Shown here piece by piece: positions 35,727 through 48,867 of a stretch of DNA of 64,000 nt; the first letter of the stretch is position 1; each line of letters opens with the position of its first letter. Origin of the DNA: Actinomyces radicidentis (GTDB taxonomy: Bacteria > Actinomycetota > Actinomycetes > Actinomycetales > Actinomycetaceae). The notes beneath the pieces were generated by a model. The model was given only the letters and a program-made list of their open reading frames with translations, made no database searches and had not been told where the DNA came from. The position numbers and the translations under genes are program-made. The stretch lies in the NCBI RefSeq assembly GCF_001553565.1, contig NZ_CP014228.1:620001-684000 (forward strand). The letters are read 5' to 3'.

Positions 35727-36317
35727 TCAGCAGGAGCAGCGCTCGGAGTCCCACAAGCCGCGCTCCTTGAGCACGGCGAGGGTGCGGTCCCCGATGGGGT
35801 TGGTGCCGGGGCCGGCGGCGAGGGCGTGCCCGAGGAGGGCGTGGAGGCACTTGACGCGGGTCGGCATGCCGCCGGCGGAGACGCCCTCGATCTCCTCGAC
35901 GGCGCCGAGCTCGGCGCGGCGGGCGAGGTAGTCCTCGTGGGCGCGGGCGTAGGCGGCGGTGAGCTCGGGGTCCTCGGCGAGCTCGGCGTTGTACTGCTCC
36001 ATGAGGTGCTCGGCCTCGAGGGTGGAGCAGCCCTTCACGGCCGCGGGGTGGGTGAGGTAGTAGCTCGTGGGGAATGGCGAGCCGTCGGGCAGGCGCGGTG
36101 CGGTGCGCACGACGGTGGGCCGTCCGCACACGCAGCGGGCGGCGATGGCGACGACGCCGCGGGGCACGCGGCCGAGCTGCTCGCGGAGGGCCTCGAGGTC
36201 CTCGGGAGCGACGGCGGCGTCCGCGGGGGAGGTGGCCTGCGCGGGCACGGCCCCGGCGGCGACGTCGTCGGGAACGGCTCCGGGCTCGCCGGGTCGGGTG
36301 GTGGGCTGCTGGGTCAT
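35727..36317 (-). CDS. DUF501 protein
   Basis: A 196-residue conserved actinobacterial protein of unknown function. The DUF501 core starts at about residue 42 (EDLEALREQLGRVPRGVVAI) and has several conserved Cys residues (ARCVCGRPTVV, VKGCSTLEAEHLMEQYN, RVKCLHALLGHALA), which suggest a metal or redox site. The N-terminal 40 residues are Pro/Ala-rich and variable. ATG 36317 follows GGAGACTCC. Its fixed place between the FtsB-like protein and Ppx is conserved in actinobacteria. Confidence 0.92.
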   Translation of the reverse strand: MTQQPTTRPGEPGAVPDDVAAGAVPAQATSPADAAVAPEDLEALREQLGRVPRGVVAIAARCVCGRPTVVRTAPRLPDGSPFPTSYYLTHPAAVKGCSTLEAEHLMEQYNAELAEDPELTAAYARAHEDYLARRAELGAVEEIEGVSAGGMPTRVKCLHALLGHALAAGPGTNPIGDRTLAVLKERGLWDSERCSC

Positions 36318-36328
36318 GGGGAGTCTCC

Positions 36329-37111
36329 TCACGGCTCGCCGAGGGTGCGGGAGTAGGCGTTCAGGTCGGTGGGGGCGGAGGTCGGGGTCGGGACCGTCGG
36401 GACGGCGGTGGACCAGCCCTGCTGGGCCGGGTCCTGGTTCTCCTCGCCGTCCTCGCCGGCGACGCGCGCGGACTCGCGCAGAGTGTCGTACCAGGGGCCG
36501 GTGGCCGTGTTGGAGGCGGCGTCGCCGCTGGAGGAGGACGAGCCGTCCTCGTAGGCCTGGGCGCCGACGACGACGTAGGTGGTCTCCCCGGGCATGACGT
36601 AGGAGAGGCGCTCGCGGGCCTGGGCCTTGACGTAGTCGTCGTCGTTCCAGTCGGCGAGCTGGTCCTCGAGGGCGGTGGAGGTGGCCTTGGCGGAGGCGAT
36701 CTCGTCGACGACGGCGTCGTACTGGGCCTGCTGGTGGAGGTAGCCGCGCAGCGAGGGGAAGGTGACGATGAAGGCGCCGAGCAGGACGAGGACGAGGACG
36801 AGGAGGCGTGCGGGGACGGCGACGCCGTCGGGGCCTCCGAGCCGGAGGACGGTGTGCTGGGGGGCGCCGGCCTCGCCGGCGGCGCCCGTGCGCCGTCCGC
36901 GGGAGGAGCGGCCGCCCTTCGAGCCGCTCGTGCCGGCGGCCGGGTCTGCGCTGCGCACGGTGCGGGCGCGGCTGGATCGGCTTCCGCCCTCGGCCTGGCC
37001 CGCGGGGCGCGTCGATCCGGCGCCGCGGGCGTCGCAGGCACGGCTGCGCGAGGGGTTCGGGTGCTCGCCCGCGCGGTTGCCCGGTCGGGCGGCGGGGCGG
37101 CGTGGTGACAT
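36329..37111 (-). CDS. FtsB/DivIC-like septum formation initiator
   Basis: A 260-residue bitopic membrane protein. It has a long basic, disordered cytoplasmic N-terminus (1-100), one membrane helix at about 102-121 (LLVLVLVLLGAFIVTFPSL), then an extracellular coiled coil (QQAQYDAVVDEIASAKATST) and the conserved patch YVKAQARERLSYVMPGE. It would join FtsL and FtsQ in the divisome. The C-terminal 60 residues are Ser/Thr/Pro-rich. It sits between eno and DUF501, the conserved position of Rv1024. ATG 37111 is used. Confidence 0.9.
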   Translation of the reverse strand: MSPRRPAARPGNRAGEHPNPSRSRACDARGAGSTRPAGQAEGGSRSSRARTVRSADPAAGTSGSKGGRSSRGRRTGAAGEAGAPQHTVLRLGGPDGVAVPARLLVLVLVLLGAFIVTFPSLRGYLHQQAQYDAVVDEIASAKATSTALEDQLADWNDDDYVKAQARERLSYVMPGETTYVVVGAQAYEDGSSSSSGDAASNTATGPWYDTLRESARVAGEDGEENQDPAQQGWSTAVPTVPTPTSAPTDLNAYSRTLGEP

Positions 37112-37231
37112 GCTCCGATCCTGGCAGACGGCCCTGGGAAGAGACTCGACGCGACGGGGGTGCGTCGCGCGTCCGGGCGACCCGATCGGCGCACTTCCGC
37201 GCGAGCGGGCGGGTCGTGCCGGTGGACGCGA

Positions 37232-37269
37232 CGACGGGGTGCGACGGATCTCTCCGTCGCACCCCGTCG
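37232..37269 (-). terminator. Hairpin after eno
   Basis: A perfect 16-bp inverted repeat (37232-37247 and 37254-37269) with an ATCTCT loop, 64 bases after the eno stop. It separates eno from the FtsB-DUF501-Ppx unit. Confidence 0.8.
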
Positions 37270-37332
37270 GTGCGTCAGGCTCGAGCAGCCCGGGGGCTGC
37301 TCACCGCAGCCGGGTCACCGGCCGCGCCGCGC

Positions 37333-38718
<1,386 letters not shown>

Positions 38719-38733
38719 TCACGCCCGGCGAGA

Positions 38734-38769
38734 CGACGGCGCCCCGCACCGTGGTGCGGGGCGCCGTCG
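38734..38769 (-). terminator. Hairpin after the small lipoprotein gene
   Basis: A perfect 16-bp stem (38734-38749 and 38754-38769) with a CGTG loop, 18 bases beyond the lipoprotein stop. Confidence 0.8.
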
Positions 38770-38787
38770 GGAGGCCCGGGCGGCCGG

Positions 38788-39336
38788 TCAGCCGACCTTG
38801 ACGGAGGAGGAGCCGGTCGTGTCGAGGAAGTCGCGCCTGGTGTCGTAGCGCGGGGAGGCCTTGATCGAGGAGCTGTCCTGGATGTCCTGGAACTCGACGG
38901 CGACCTTGGCCAGGGTGTCCTGGTCAAGGGAGGAGAAGGCGTTGGAGTAGAGGACCGAGCGGACGACGTCGATGGTCGTCTGGGAGGCGGAGGAGGCGTC
39001 GAGCTTGGCGGAGTCGAGGGCGGAGCGGGCGTCGTCGTCGGTGACGGTGATCCCGTGCTCCTTGCCGACCTTCTCGTAGGCGGGCAGCCAGATGAGGTCG
39101 GTGAGGACGGCGTCGGAGGTGAGGCCCTGGACGTTCTTGAGCTGGGTGGCCGCGGACTGGACCTGGTTCTCCGTGATGGTGACGGACTCGTGGGTGCCGT
39201 CGGGCAGGTCGTAGGACGCGGTGGCCGCCTGGCCGGGGTGCGCGGAGCAGCCCGCGAGCGCCGAGCCCGCCAGGACGAGGGCGCCGGCGGCGGCGAGGGC
39301 GCGGGTGCGGGTGCGGCGCGGGACGGAACGGGTCAC
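38788..39336 (-). CDS. Secreted lipoprotein with SurA-N-like domain
   Basis: A 182-residue lipoprotein. The signal peptide ends in the lipobox LAGSALAGC, with acylated Cys at about residue 30. The mature part is helical and resembles the N-terminal chaperone domain of SurA-type proteins (ITENQVQSAATQLKNVQG, LPAYEKVGKEHGITVTDDDA), without the parvulin isomerase domain. It probably sits on the outer membrane leaflet; the function is unknown. GTG 39336 follows AAGGAGCACACC. It occupies the place between mfd and eno that lipoprotein LpqU has in mycobacteria, though I see no clear similarity. Confidence 0.8.
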   Translation of the reverse strand: MTRSVPRRTRTRALAAAGALVLAGSALAGCSAHPGQAATASYDLPDGTHESVTITENQVQSAATQLKNVQGLTSDAVLTDLIWLPAYEKVGKEHGITVTDDDARSALDSAKLDASSASQTTIDVVRSVLYSNAFSSLDQDTLAKVAVEFQDIQDSSSIKASPRYDTRRDFLDTTGSSSVKVG

Positions 39337-39515
39337 GGTGTGCTCCTTGGTTGCTGGCGGGAACCGCGTCCGGTGAGCGGGCGGGGTCCGGGGCGAGTGT
39401 AGCCCGGGGCCGTGCACCGCCAGGGCCCGACCGTCCAGGGGCGCGACGCGCGGTCTCCCCGGGCGGCGCGCCGCCACCCGTCGCGACGTCGGCGGTGCCG
39501 CCGTCAGTGCCGCTC

Positions 39516-43295
<3,780 letters not shown>

Positions 43296-43302
43296 GGCGG
43301 GC

Positions 43303-43308
43303 AGTCTA
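43303..43308 (-). promoter_or_regulatory. -10 box of mfd at the IS junction
   Basis: On the reverse strand TAGACT is followed by seven bases and then the mfd GTG, placing the transcript start at or near the start codon. Its first three bases belong to the CTAG that flanks the IS, so the native -35 sequence has been moved away by the insertion and replaced with the IS end. Confidence 0.55.
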
Positions 43309-43309
43309 G

Positions 43310-44403
43310 GTGTTGGTGGCAGACAGGTTCATGACAGTCGGGCGGTTGGGGGGTTGCCGTTGAGTGCGCTGTGGCCTCGTGCAGTGTTGTAGAACTCGAT
43401 CCAGGGGGCAAGGGCGTCACGGCGTTCCTGGTTCGAGGTGAACGCCCTGCGGTAGGCCCACTGGGTGGCCAGGGTGCGGTTGAACCGTTCGACCTTGCCG
43501 TTGTGCCACGGGCAGTGCGGCTTGATGAACTTCTGCCTGGCACCGACCTGGGCGACGGCGGCAGCGAAGGCGCCCGAGTGGCGGTAGACGAAGGCGTTGT
43601 CGGTGATCACCCGCTCGATGCGCTCGATGCCGTGATCCGCGAAGTACGCCGCGGCCCGCAGCACGAACCCGGCGCAGGTGTCGGCCTTCTCGTCGTCATG
43701 GATCTCGCTGTAGGCCAGTCGGCAGTGGTCATCGACCATCGAGTGGACGTAGTCGTAGCCGATCCGGCCCCGCCGGCACGTGTCGGCCTGGGTCGCGGCC
43801 CGCCCCAGCACGCGCCACCCGCCCCCGTCGGGGATCTTGCCGAGCTTCTTGACGTCAACATGGACCAGCTCGCCTGGCCGCTCGCGCTCGTAGCGGCGCG
43901 TCGTGGCCTGGCTGGAGCGGATCACCTCCCCGGTGATGGGATCCAGGCACGCCAAAGGGGGCACGTCGTGACGGCGCAGGATCGCGGTGACCGTACGCAC
44001 CGGGCCCCCTGTCGCGGCGCTGATCGAGGCCGGCCCCTGCCGGTGCTGCCGGCGGTGCGCCAGCACACGCTGCTCGGTGGAGGCGCTCGTGCGCCTGGGC
44101 ATCGTGTGCGGCCGGCTCGACCTGTCGTACAGGCCCGCGTCCCCCAGCTCGTCGTAGCGCTTGAGCCAGTGGTGGGCGCACTGGCGGGACAAGCCCATCG
44201 CTTTGGCGGCGTGCGCCACCGGCCAGCCCTGGGTGCGGACCCGTTCAACCAGCAGCCGCCGACCGTTGACATTCAGCCGAGCCCTAGAGTGAGCCATGGG
44301 GGACCTCCGTTTGTAGGTGTGAGCGTCGACAAGTCACACACAACGGGGGTCCTCCCCTTCACGTCAACCCTTCCAGTGTCACCAACCTGCCTGCCACCAA
44401 CAC
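43310..44403 (-). mobile_element. Complete IS481-family element
   Basis: A 1094-bp element. The terminal inverted repeats start GTGTTGGTGGCAG and match at 24 of 27 positions (43310-43336 and 44377-44403). It is flanked on both sides by CTAG (43306-43309 and 44404-44407). One intact transposase is inside. The left end lies 14 bases from the mfd start codon. Confidence 0.88.
43329..44297 (-). CDS. IS481-family transposase, intact
   Basis: A 322-residue DDE transposase. It has an N-terminal HTH (AHAAKAMGLSRQCAHHWLKRY) and a second HTH-like region (QGPASISAATGGPVRTVTAI). The catalytic triad sits in HVDVKKLGKIPDGGGW, RVITDNAFVYRH and HNGKVERFNRTLATQWAYR. No frameshift or stop is present and the end ALNGNPPTARLS is typical of the family, so the element may still be mobile. 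ATG 44297 follows GGAGGTCCCCC-type sequence on its strand. Confidence 0.93.
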   Translation of the reverse strand: MAHSRARLNVNGRRLLVERVRTQGWPVAHAAKAMGLSRQCAHHWLKRYDELGDAGLYDRSSRPHTMPRRTSASTEQRVLAHRRQHRQGPASISAATGGPVRTVTAILRRHDVPPLACLDPITGEVIRSSQATTRRYERERPGELVHVDVKKLGKIPDGGGWRVLGRAATQADTCRRGRIGYDYVHSMVDDHCRLAYSEIHDDEKADTCAGFVLRAAAYFADHGIERIERVITDNAFVYRHSGAFAAAVAQVGARQKFIKPHCPWHNGKVERFNRTLATQWAYRRAFTSNQERRDALAPWIEFYNTARGHSALNGNPPTARLS

Positions 44404-44459
44404 CTAGATGTACTGATCGGGGAGGTTGGTTGAAGGACTGCGATCGGCTTGTATGAGGT

Positions 44460-44532
44460 GAGGAGAGCACCGGGTGCTGGCAGGGTGGGGCTTGCGACAG
44501 TCTCACCGAGCAGTACGAGAGGTGCTCTCCTC
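44460..44532 (+). promoter_or_regulatory. Inverted repeat directly before the IS481 transposase start
   Basis: GAGGAGAGCACC at 44460-44471 and its exact complement GGTGCTCTCCTC at 44521-44532 are separated by 49 bases, and the ATG follows directly at 44533. Transcripts entering from outside would fold and hide the start region. This is a known IS strategy to limit transposase made from external promoters; its use here is inferred. Confidence 0.5.
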
Positions 44533-44703
44533 ATGTCCCACGCTAACGCAGCCCTGACCCCACGCGCCCGGCAGCGGGTGGCCCGCCTTGTCGTTGAGAA
44601 GGGCTACCCCATCAGCGAGGTCGCCGCCCGATTCCAGTGCTCATGGCCCACCGTCAAACGCTGGGTGGACCGCTACCGCGCCGGGGAGGCGATGACCGAC
44701 CGC
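44533..44703 (+). pseudogene. IS481-family transposase, 5' fragment
   Basis: 57 residues encoding the N-terminal HTH of an IS481 transposase (ALTPRARQRVARLVVEKGYP, then FQCSWPTVKRWVDRYRAG). The reading is cut at 44704 by the IS256-type insert and runs into a few foreign codons up to 44727. The remainder of the gene resumes at 46280. Confidence 0.85.
44638..44703 (+). repeat. 66-bp direct repeat, left copy
   Basis: Identical to 46214-46279 across 66 bases. It encodes SWPTVKRWVDRYRAGEAMTDR of the IS481 transposase and abuts the left end of the IS256-type insert. Confidence 0.88.
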
Positions 44704-46211
44704 GAGCCTGTCAATGTTTTTGTGTAAGTGGGGTTGTCAGAGGTAGGGGTTGATTCGGTTGGGGTAGGCGGCGGTGAGCTGGGCGAGGGCCTGCTTCCAG
44801 CCGTTGGTGGCCTGTCCTTGGATGAGGCGTCCTCGGCTGCGGCGCTGCTCGGCAGTCAGGCCGGTCTCCTTGGTCCTCTCAGCGGCTCGCTTGTCCTCGA
44901 TGTTGCAGACCTGCCGGCCACAACAGCTTCACGGCTGCGGCGTCACAGGGGAAGTGTCCGCGGTTCTTGGTGACCTTGCGCAGCTGGTAGCTCGTGCGAG
45001 CTCGATCGAGTTCGTCGAGGGGGCACCTCCCACGGGCGTGGGAGAGGAGATGACCCGCCGCAGGGCCGGAGGGAGGGCCAGGAACGGCGTGAACCGCTCC
45101 CACGCCCGCTCCCACACCCCCACCGTGTCGGGGTAGCGGGTCCCCAGCGGACTGGCCGCGGACCCGGTCCAGGGCCGCCTCGGCGGCGTCGGCGCTGGAG
45201 GCGGTGTAGACGGGCTTGAGGGCGGCGGCGACCTTCCTTGCGGTCCCCGTAGGACACGAACCCCCGTCCAGGAGCGGATCAGGTGCACCACGCAGGTCTG
45301 CACCATCGAGTCGGGCCACGTCGCCTCGACCGCTTCGGCAAGGCCCGTCAGCCCGTCGCATGCCCCCGCGCGCTGCGCTCCGTGCGGGAGGTGCCCCCTC
45401 TACGATCAGCACGTCCTGGATGCCGCGGCCCCGAGCCCGGGCGCACACGCCCCGCCCTTCAACGAGGCGCCCCCTCGGCCTGCACCCAGATCCTTAAGGC
45501 ACGTGCTTAACGCCCTCCATATCGACACCGACGGCGATGTGGGCCGCCCTGTTGGACACCCGCCCCTGGTCACGGATCTTGACGCGGATCGCGTCGAGGT
45601 AGATCACCGGGTAGAACTCCTCCAACGGCCGCATCTGCCACTCCAGGACGGCGTCAGCGACCGCGTCGGTGATGTTGCTGATCGTCCCCGCCGACAGCCC
45701 CCGCCCCGAGGGTGGACTCCAGGTGGTGGCCGGTGCTCGCGCACGCATCAATCCCCCCGGCGTACAGGCTGATGATCATGCCATCCAGGCCGTCCATACG
45801 CCGCTGACCCTTGCGCACCAGACGGGGCGTGAAGGTGCCGGCACGGTCCCGAGGCACCTCGATCTCGAAGGGGCCCACCTCGGAGTCCATCGTCTTGACG
45901 CTGGATCCGTTGCGGGCGTTGCCCCGCGCCGCCGGGGCTCGCTCGCCCTTGTCGTAGCCCAGGTGGTCGGTCAGCTCGGCCTGCAGGCCCCGCTCCAGGG
46001 TCTCCTTCAGCAGCGCCGGCAGCAGCCCGTCCGAGCCGGTCAGGGCGACCTGCCCTGAGTTGATCTGCTCGAACAGGCCGTCCAGGCCACCGCAGGCCAC
46101 CAGCGCCTCGACCGCCTCACGACCCGCACCACCCGAGGGCGCCTTCTGATCCGTCATGGTCATCAGTGTCAGTCCTTCCAGCAGGGCTTACACAAACCAT
46201 TGAACAGGCCC
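44704..46211 (-). mobile_element. Degenerate IS256-family element inserted in the second IS481
   Basis: A segment of about 1508 bp. Its ends are related inverted repeats: GAGCCTGTCAATG at the left and, read inward from the right, GGGCCTGTTCAATGG, both followed by TTTGTGTAAG, as in mutator-type IS. It carries a broken IS256 transposase on the reverse strand. It is flanked by a 66-bp direct repeat rather than the 8-9 bp usual for IS256. Confidence 0.82.
44737..46163 (-). pseudogene. IS256-family (mutator) transposase, multiply frameshifted
   Basis: Pieces of one mutator transposase can be read in successive frames. The N-terminus has LLKETLERGLQAELTDHLGY, GPFEIEVPRDRAGTFTPRLV and DGLDGMIISLYAGG (46163 down to about 45770). 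The middle has TISNITDAVADAVLEWQMRP and PVIYLDAIRVKIRDQG (about 45720-45500). The C-terminus has YQLRKVTKNRGHFPCDAAAV, then NIEDKRAAERT and WKQALAQLTAAYPNRINPYL before TGA at 44737-44739. At least three frame changes and a stop after GVDMEGVKHV make it inactive. The conserved MSYGDRKEGRR-type region between is heavily altered. Confidence 0.88.
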
Positions 46212-47092
46212 AATGCTCATGGCCCACCGTCAAACGCTGGGTGGACCGCTACCGCGCCGGGGAGGCGATGACCGACCGCTCCAGCCGCCCCCACTCCAGC
46301 CCCAACCGCACCCCCACCACCGTGGTACGCCGGGTCGTCAGCCTGCGCAGCCGCCTGCGGGAGGGCCCCGTCCAGCTCGCCGCCCGCACCGGCATCGCAC
46401 CCTCGACGGTGCACCGCATCCTCAACACGGCCAGGCTGAACCGCCTCTCCTACCTCGACCGCGCCACCGGGCAGGTCGTACGCCGCTACGAGCACGAGAG
46501 CCCCGGTTCCCTGGTCCACGTCGACGTCAAGAAGGTCGGCAACATCCCCGACGGCGGTGGCTGGAGGTACGTGGGACGCACCCAGGGTGACCACAACCGC
46601 CAGACCACCGACGGCGCCAGGCGCAGGCACGGTCAGCCTCGTCTGGGGTGGGCCTACGTCCACTCCGTGCTCGATGACCACTCGCGCGTGGTCTACTCCG
46701 AGGTCCACGACGACGAGAAGGCTGCCACCGCTGTCGGTGTCCTGCAGCGGGCGGTGGCGTGGTTCGCCGCCCGCGGGGTGGTCGTTCAGCGGGTGCTGTC
46801 CGACAACGGGGCCGCCTACAGGTCACGGGCCTGGACCCAGGCCTGCGAGCGCCTGGGGGTCAAGCCCCGCTACACCAGGCCCTACCGGCCTCAGACCAAC
46901 GGGAAGATCGAGCGGTACCACAGGACCCTGGCTGATGGGTGGGCCTACTCCCGCCACTACGCCAGTGAGGCCGAGCGCCGCGCCGCACTGCCGGCATGGA
47001 CCCACTTCTACAATCACCACCGCCCCCACACCGCCACCGGCGCCCTCCCACCGATCACGAGGTTGACCAACCTCCCCGATCAGTACACCTAG
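46166..47092 (+). pseudogene. IS481-family transposase, 3' fragment fused to an IS256 end
   Basis: The second part of the split IS481 transposase. It includes the duplicated SWPTVKRWVDRYRAGEAMTDR and continues SSRPHSSPNRT, HVDVKKVGNIPDGGGW, HSVLDDHSRVVYSEVHDDEK, RVLSDNGAAYRS and TNGKIERYHRTLADGWAYS, with the full DDE triad. An upstream in-frame GTG at 46166 inside the IS256 end gives a 308-residue chimeric frame (MSVLPAGLTQTIEQAQ joined to the transposase) that lacks only the first helix of the HTH. The TAG stop at 47090-47092 lies in the CTAG outside the IS terminal repeat. Confidence 0.82.
46214..46279 (+). repeat. 66-bp direct repeat, right copy
   Basis: Identical to 44638-44703. It starts two bases beyond the right end of the IS256-type insert and continues in frame into the rest of the IS481 transposase. 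Confidence 0.88.
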
Positions 47093-47198
47093 GGGCGCGG
47101 CCTCGGCCCCCGGCAGGCGGCTTCGCCACCAGCGGGAGCGCAGCGCTCCCCTCGTCCCCGGGGACGTTCGCGCGAGGGACCGGCCCCGGAGACGCGGT

Positions 47199-47231
47199 CC
47201 GGCCCCGCCGCTCGGGGAGCGGCGGGGCCGG
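47199..47231 (-). terminator. Hairpin after the flippase gene
   Basis: A perfect 14-bp stem (47199-47212 and 47218-47231) with a CGGGG loop, 23 bases beyond the flippase stop. Confidence 0.78.
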
Positions 47232-47253
47232 CAGGCGGTGCGGAGGCTCGGCG

Positions 47254-48867
47254 TCAGCGCTTGACCATCATCCGCACCATGGTCCCGAGGTCCTTCATGT
47301 CGTGCCGGACGAAGGGGAGCACGAGTGCGAGCAGCGCCATCGCGGCGACCATGACGACACAGGCGAGGAGGCAGACGACGACGTCCGGGAGGCCGGCGGC
47401 TACCCCGCAGACGGCCCAGGTGATGCCCGTGGCGACGGCGGAGACGGCGAAGATCCGCAACCCGTTCCACACGAGCGGCGTTGTGTGCAGGTTGCCAGCG
47501 CGGCCGGCCAGCAGGATGGAGACGGGCCACAGGATGATCGGGGAGACGACGTAGGCGTAGGCGACGCCGAGCGCCCCGAACTGGGCGCCCACGATGATCG
47601 AGGCCATGCGGATGAGGGCCGAGAGCATCGTGTACCGCAGGTACGCGCGCCCGAGGCCTCGCGAGGTGTAGATCCAGCCGCCGACGGTGGCGAGCGTGGA
47701 CAGGCCCTCGCCGATGGCGACGAGCCGCATGTAGGGCACCGCCGCGATCCAGTGGGCGCCGAGGACGACCCGGACGACCGCCGGCGCCGCGGCGACGACG
47801 AGACCCATGAGGAGGAAGACGGGGTAGCCCAGCCCGAGCTGGCCACGGCGCAGGTAGGCCAGGGCCCGCTCGTCGTCGTCCTGCAGCTTGGCCATGACGG
47901 ACAGGCCGAGGCTCGTCACCTGCGGGCGGAACTGGTTGAGCGGGGTGCGCAGCGTCTGGACGGCCCGGTTGTAGAGGCCGAGCGTGTTGGCGCCGAAGAA
48001 CCGGCCCATGAGGATGGCGTCAAGGTTGCTCGCCAGGTAGGCGACGACCTGCGTGCCGGCCATGGAGACGCCGAAGCTGAGGAGGGCGCGCATCGACTGG
48101 CGCCTGTCGTACCAGCGGGGCAGCCAGCCCGCCGCGATCGGCAGGGCGATGAGCGGGAAGAGCGCGGTGACGACGCGTTGGACGACGAGCGCCCAGTAGC
48201 TCCAGTCCCAGGCTGCAGTGATCGCGCCCGCGACGAGCGCGAGGATCGAGGCGACGAGGTCGATGGTGAGGAGCTTGCCCACCTGGAGGCCTCGCGTGAG
48301 GTCCGCGCGGTACTGGTTGACCATGCCCGCCATGAGGAAGGTCGGCGCGATGGCCATGGAGACGCCCGCGACGGCCGGCTCGTGGTAGAAGCCGGCGAGC
48401 AGGGGCGAGATCGCCAGCGTGATGAGCATGAGGACGAGCCCCGCGCCGGAGTTGATCCACCACAGGTTCGACCGCTGGCCGCGGGTGAGGTGCTTGCCCT
48501 GGATCGCCGCGGTGGACAGGCCGAAGTCCTGGAAGATGGTCGCGACGCCGACGATCGCGGTGACCATGCCGACGACGCCGTACGCGTGGTCGTCGAGGAG
48601 GCGCGCGAGGACGACGACGTTACCGAGCTGGACGAGGATGCGCAGGCCCTGGGTCCAGATCGTCTGCCCGGCGGCCCTGGCGGCGCGCTTGCCGAGGTTG
48701 TGCGAGCCCTCCTCGGTCGCGGCGTCCGCGCCGGCCGAGCCCGTACCGAGGTCGTCCGTGATCCGCTCGTCGCCGGCCGAGCCGGTGAGCGGGGTGTTCG
48801 AGGGCTCGCCGGACGCTCCCTCCGGGTCGTCGGCGGGTACGAGAGGGTCGAGCTCGTTCTGGCTCAT
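47254..48867 (-). CDS. Polysaccharide flippase (Wzx/MviN-like)
   Basis: A 537-residue membrane protein with 13-14 helices from about residue 70. It belongs to the polysaccharide-exporter (WzxC/RfbX, MATE-like) superfamily that flips lipid-linked repeat units across the membrane. Typical features are VVLARLLDDHAYGVVGMV, FQDFGLSTAAIQ and SFGVSMAGTQVVAYLASNLD, then GRFFGANTLGLYNRA. The first 65 residues are an acidic cytoplasmic leader. ATG 48867 overlaps the upstream pyruvyltransferase-like stop by four bases, so the two are translationally coupled. Confidence 0.9.
   Translation of the reverse strand: MSQNELDPLVPADDPEGASGEPSNTPLTGSAGDERITDDLGTGSAGADAATEEGSHNLGKRAARAAGQTIWTQGLRILVQLGNVVVLARLLDDHAYGVVGMVTAIVGVATIFQDFGLSTAAIQGKHLTRGQRSNLWWINSGAGLVLMLITLAISPLLAGFYHEPAVAGVSMAIAPTFLMAGMVNQYRADLTRGLQVGKLLTIDLVASILALVAGAITAAWDWSYWALVVQRVVTALFPLIALPIAAGWLPRWYDRRQSMRALLSFGVSMAGTQVVAYLASNLDAILMGRFFGANTLGLYNRAVQTLRTPLNQFRPQVTSLGLSVMAKLQDDDERALAYLRRGQLGLGYPVFLLMGLVVAAAPAVVRVVLGAHWIAAVPYMRLVAIGEGLSTLATVGGWIYTSRGLGRAYLRYTMLSALIRMASIIVGAQFGALGVAYAYVVSPIILWPVSILLAGRAGNLHTTPLVWNGLRIFAVSAVATGITWAVCGVAAGLPDVVVCLLACVVMVAAMALLALVLPFVRHDMKDLGTMVRMMVKR

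Larger units (their letters stand above)
44409..47087 (+). mobile_element. Second IS481-family element, interrupted
   Basis: A different IS481-type element whose 22-bp perfect terminal repeats begin TGTACTGATCGGGGAGG (44409-44430 and 47066-47087). It stands immediately next to the first element. A CTAG lies on each side (44404-44407 and 47089-47092). About 1.5 kb of IS256-type DNA splits its transposase gene, and a 66-bp piece of that gene is repeated on both sides of the insert. Confidence 0.85.
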
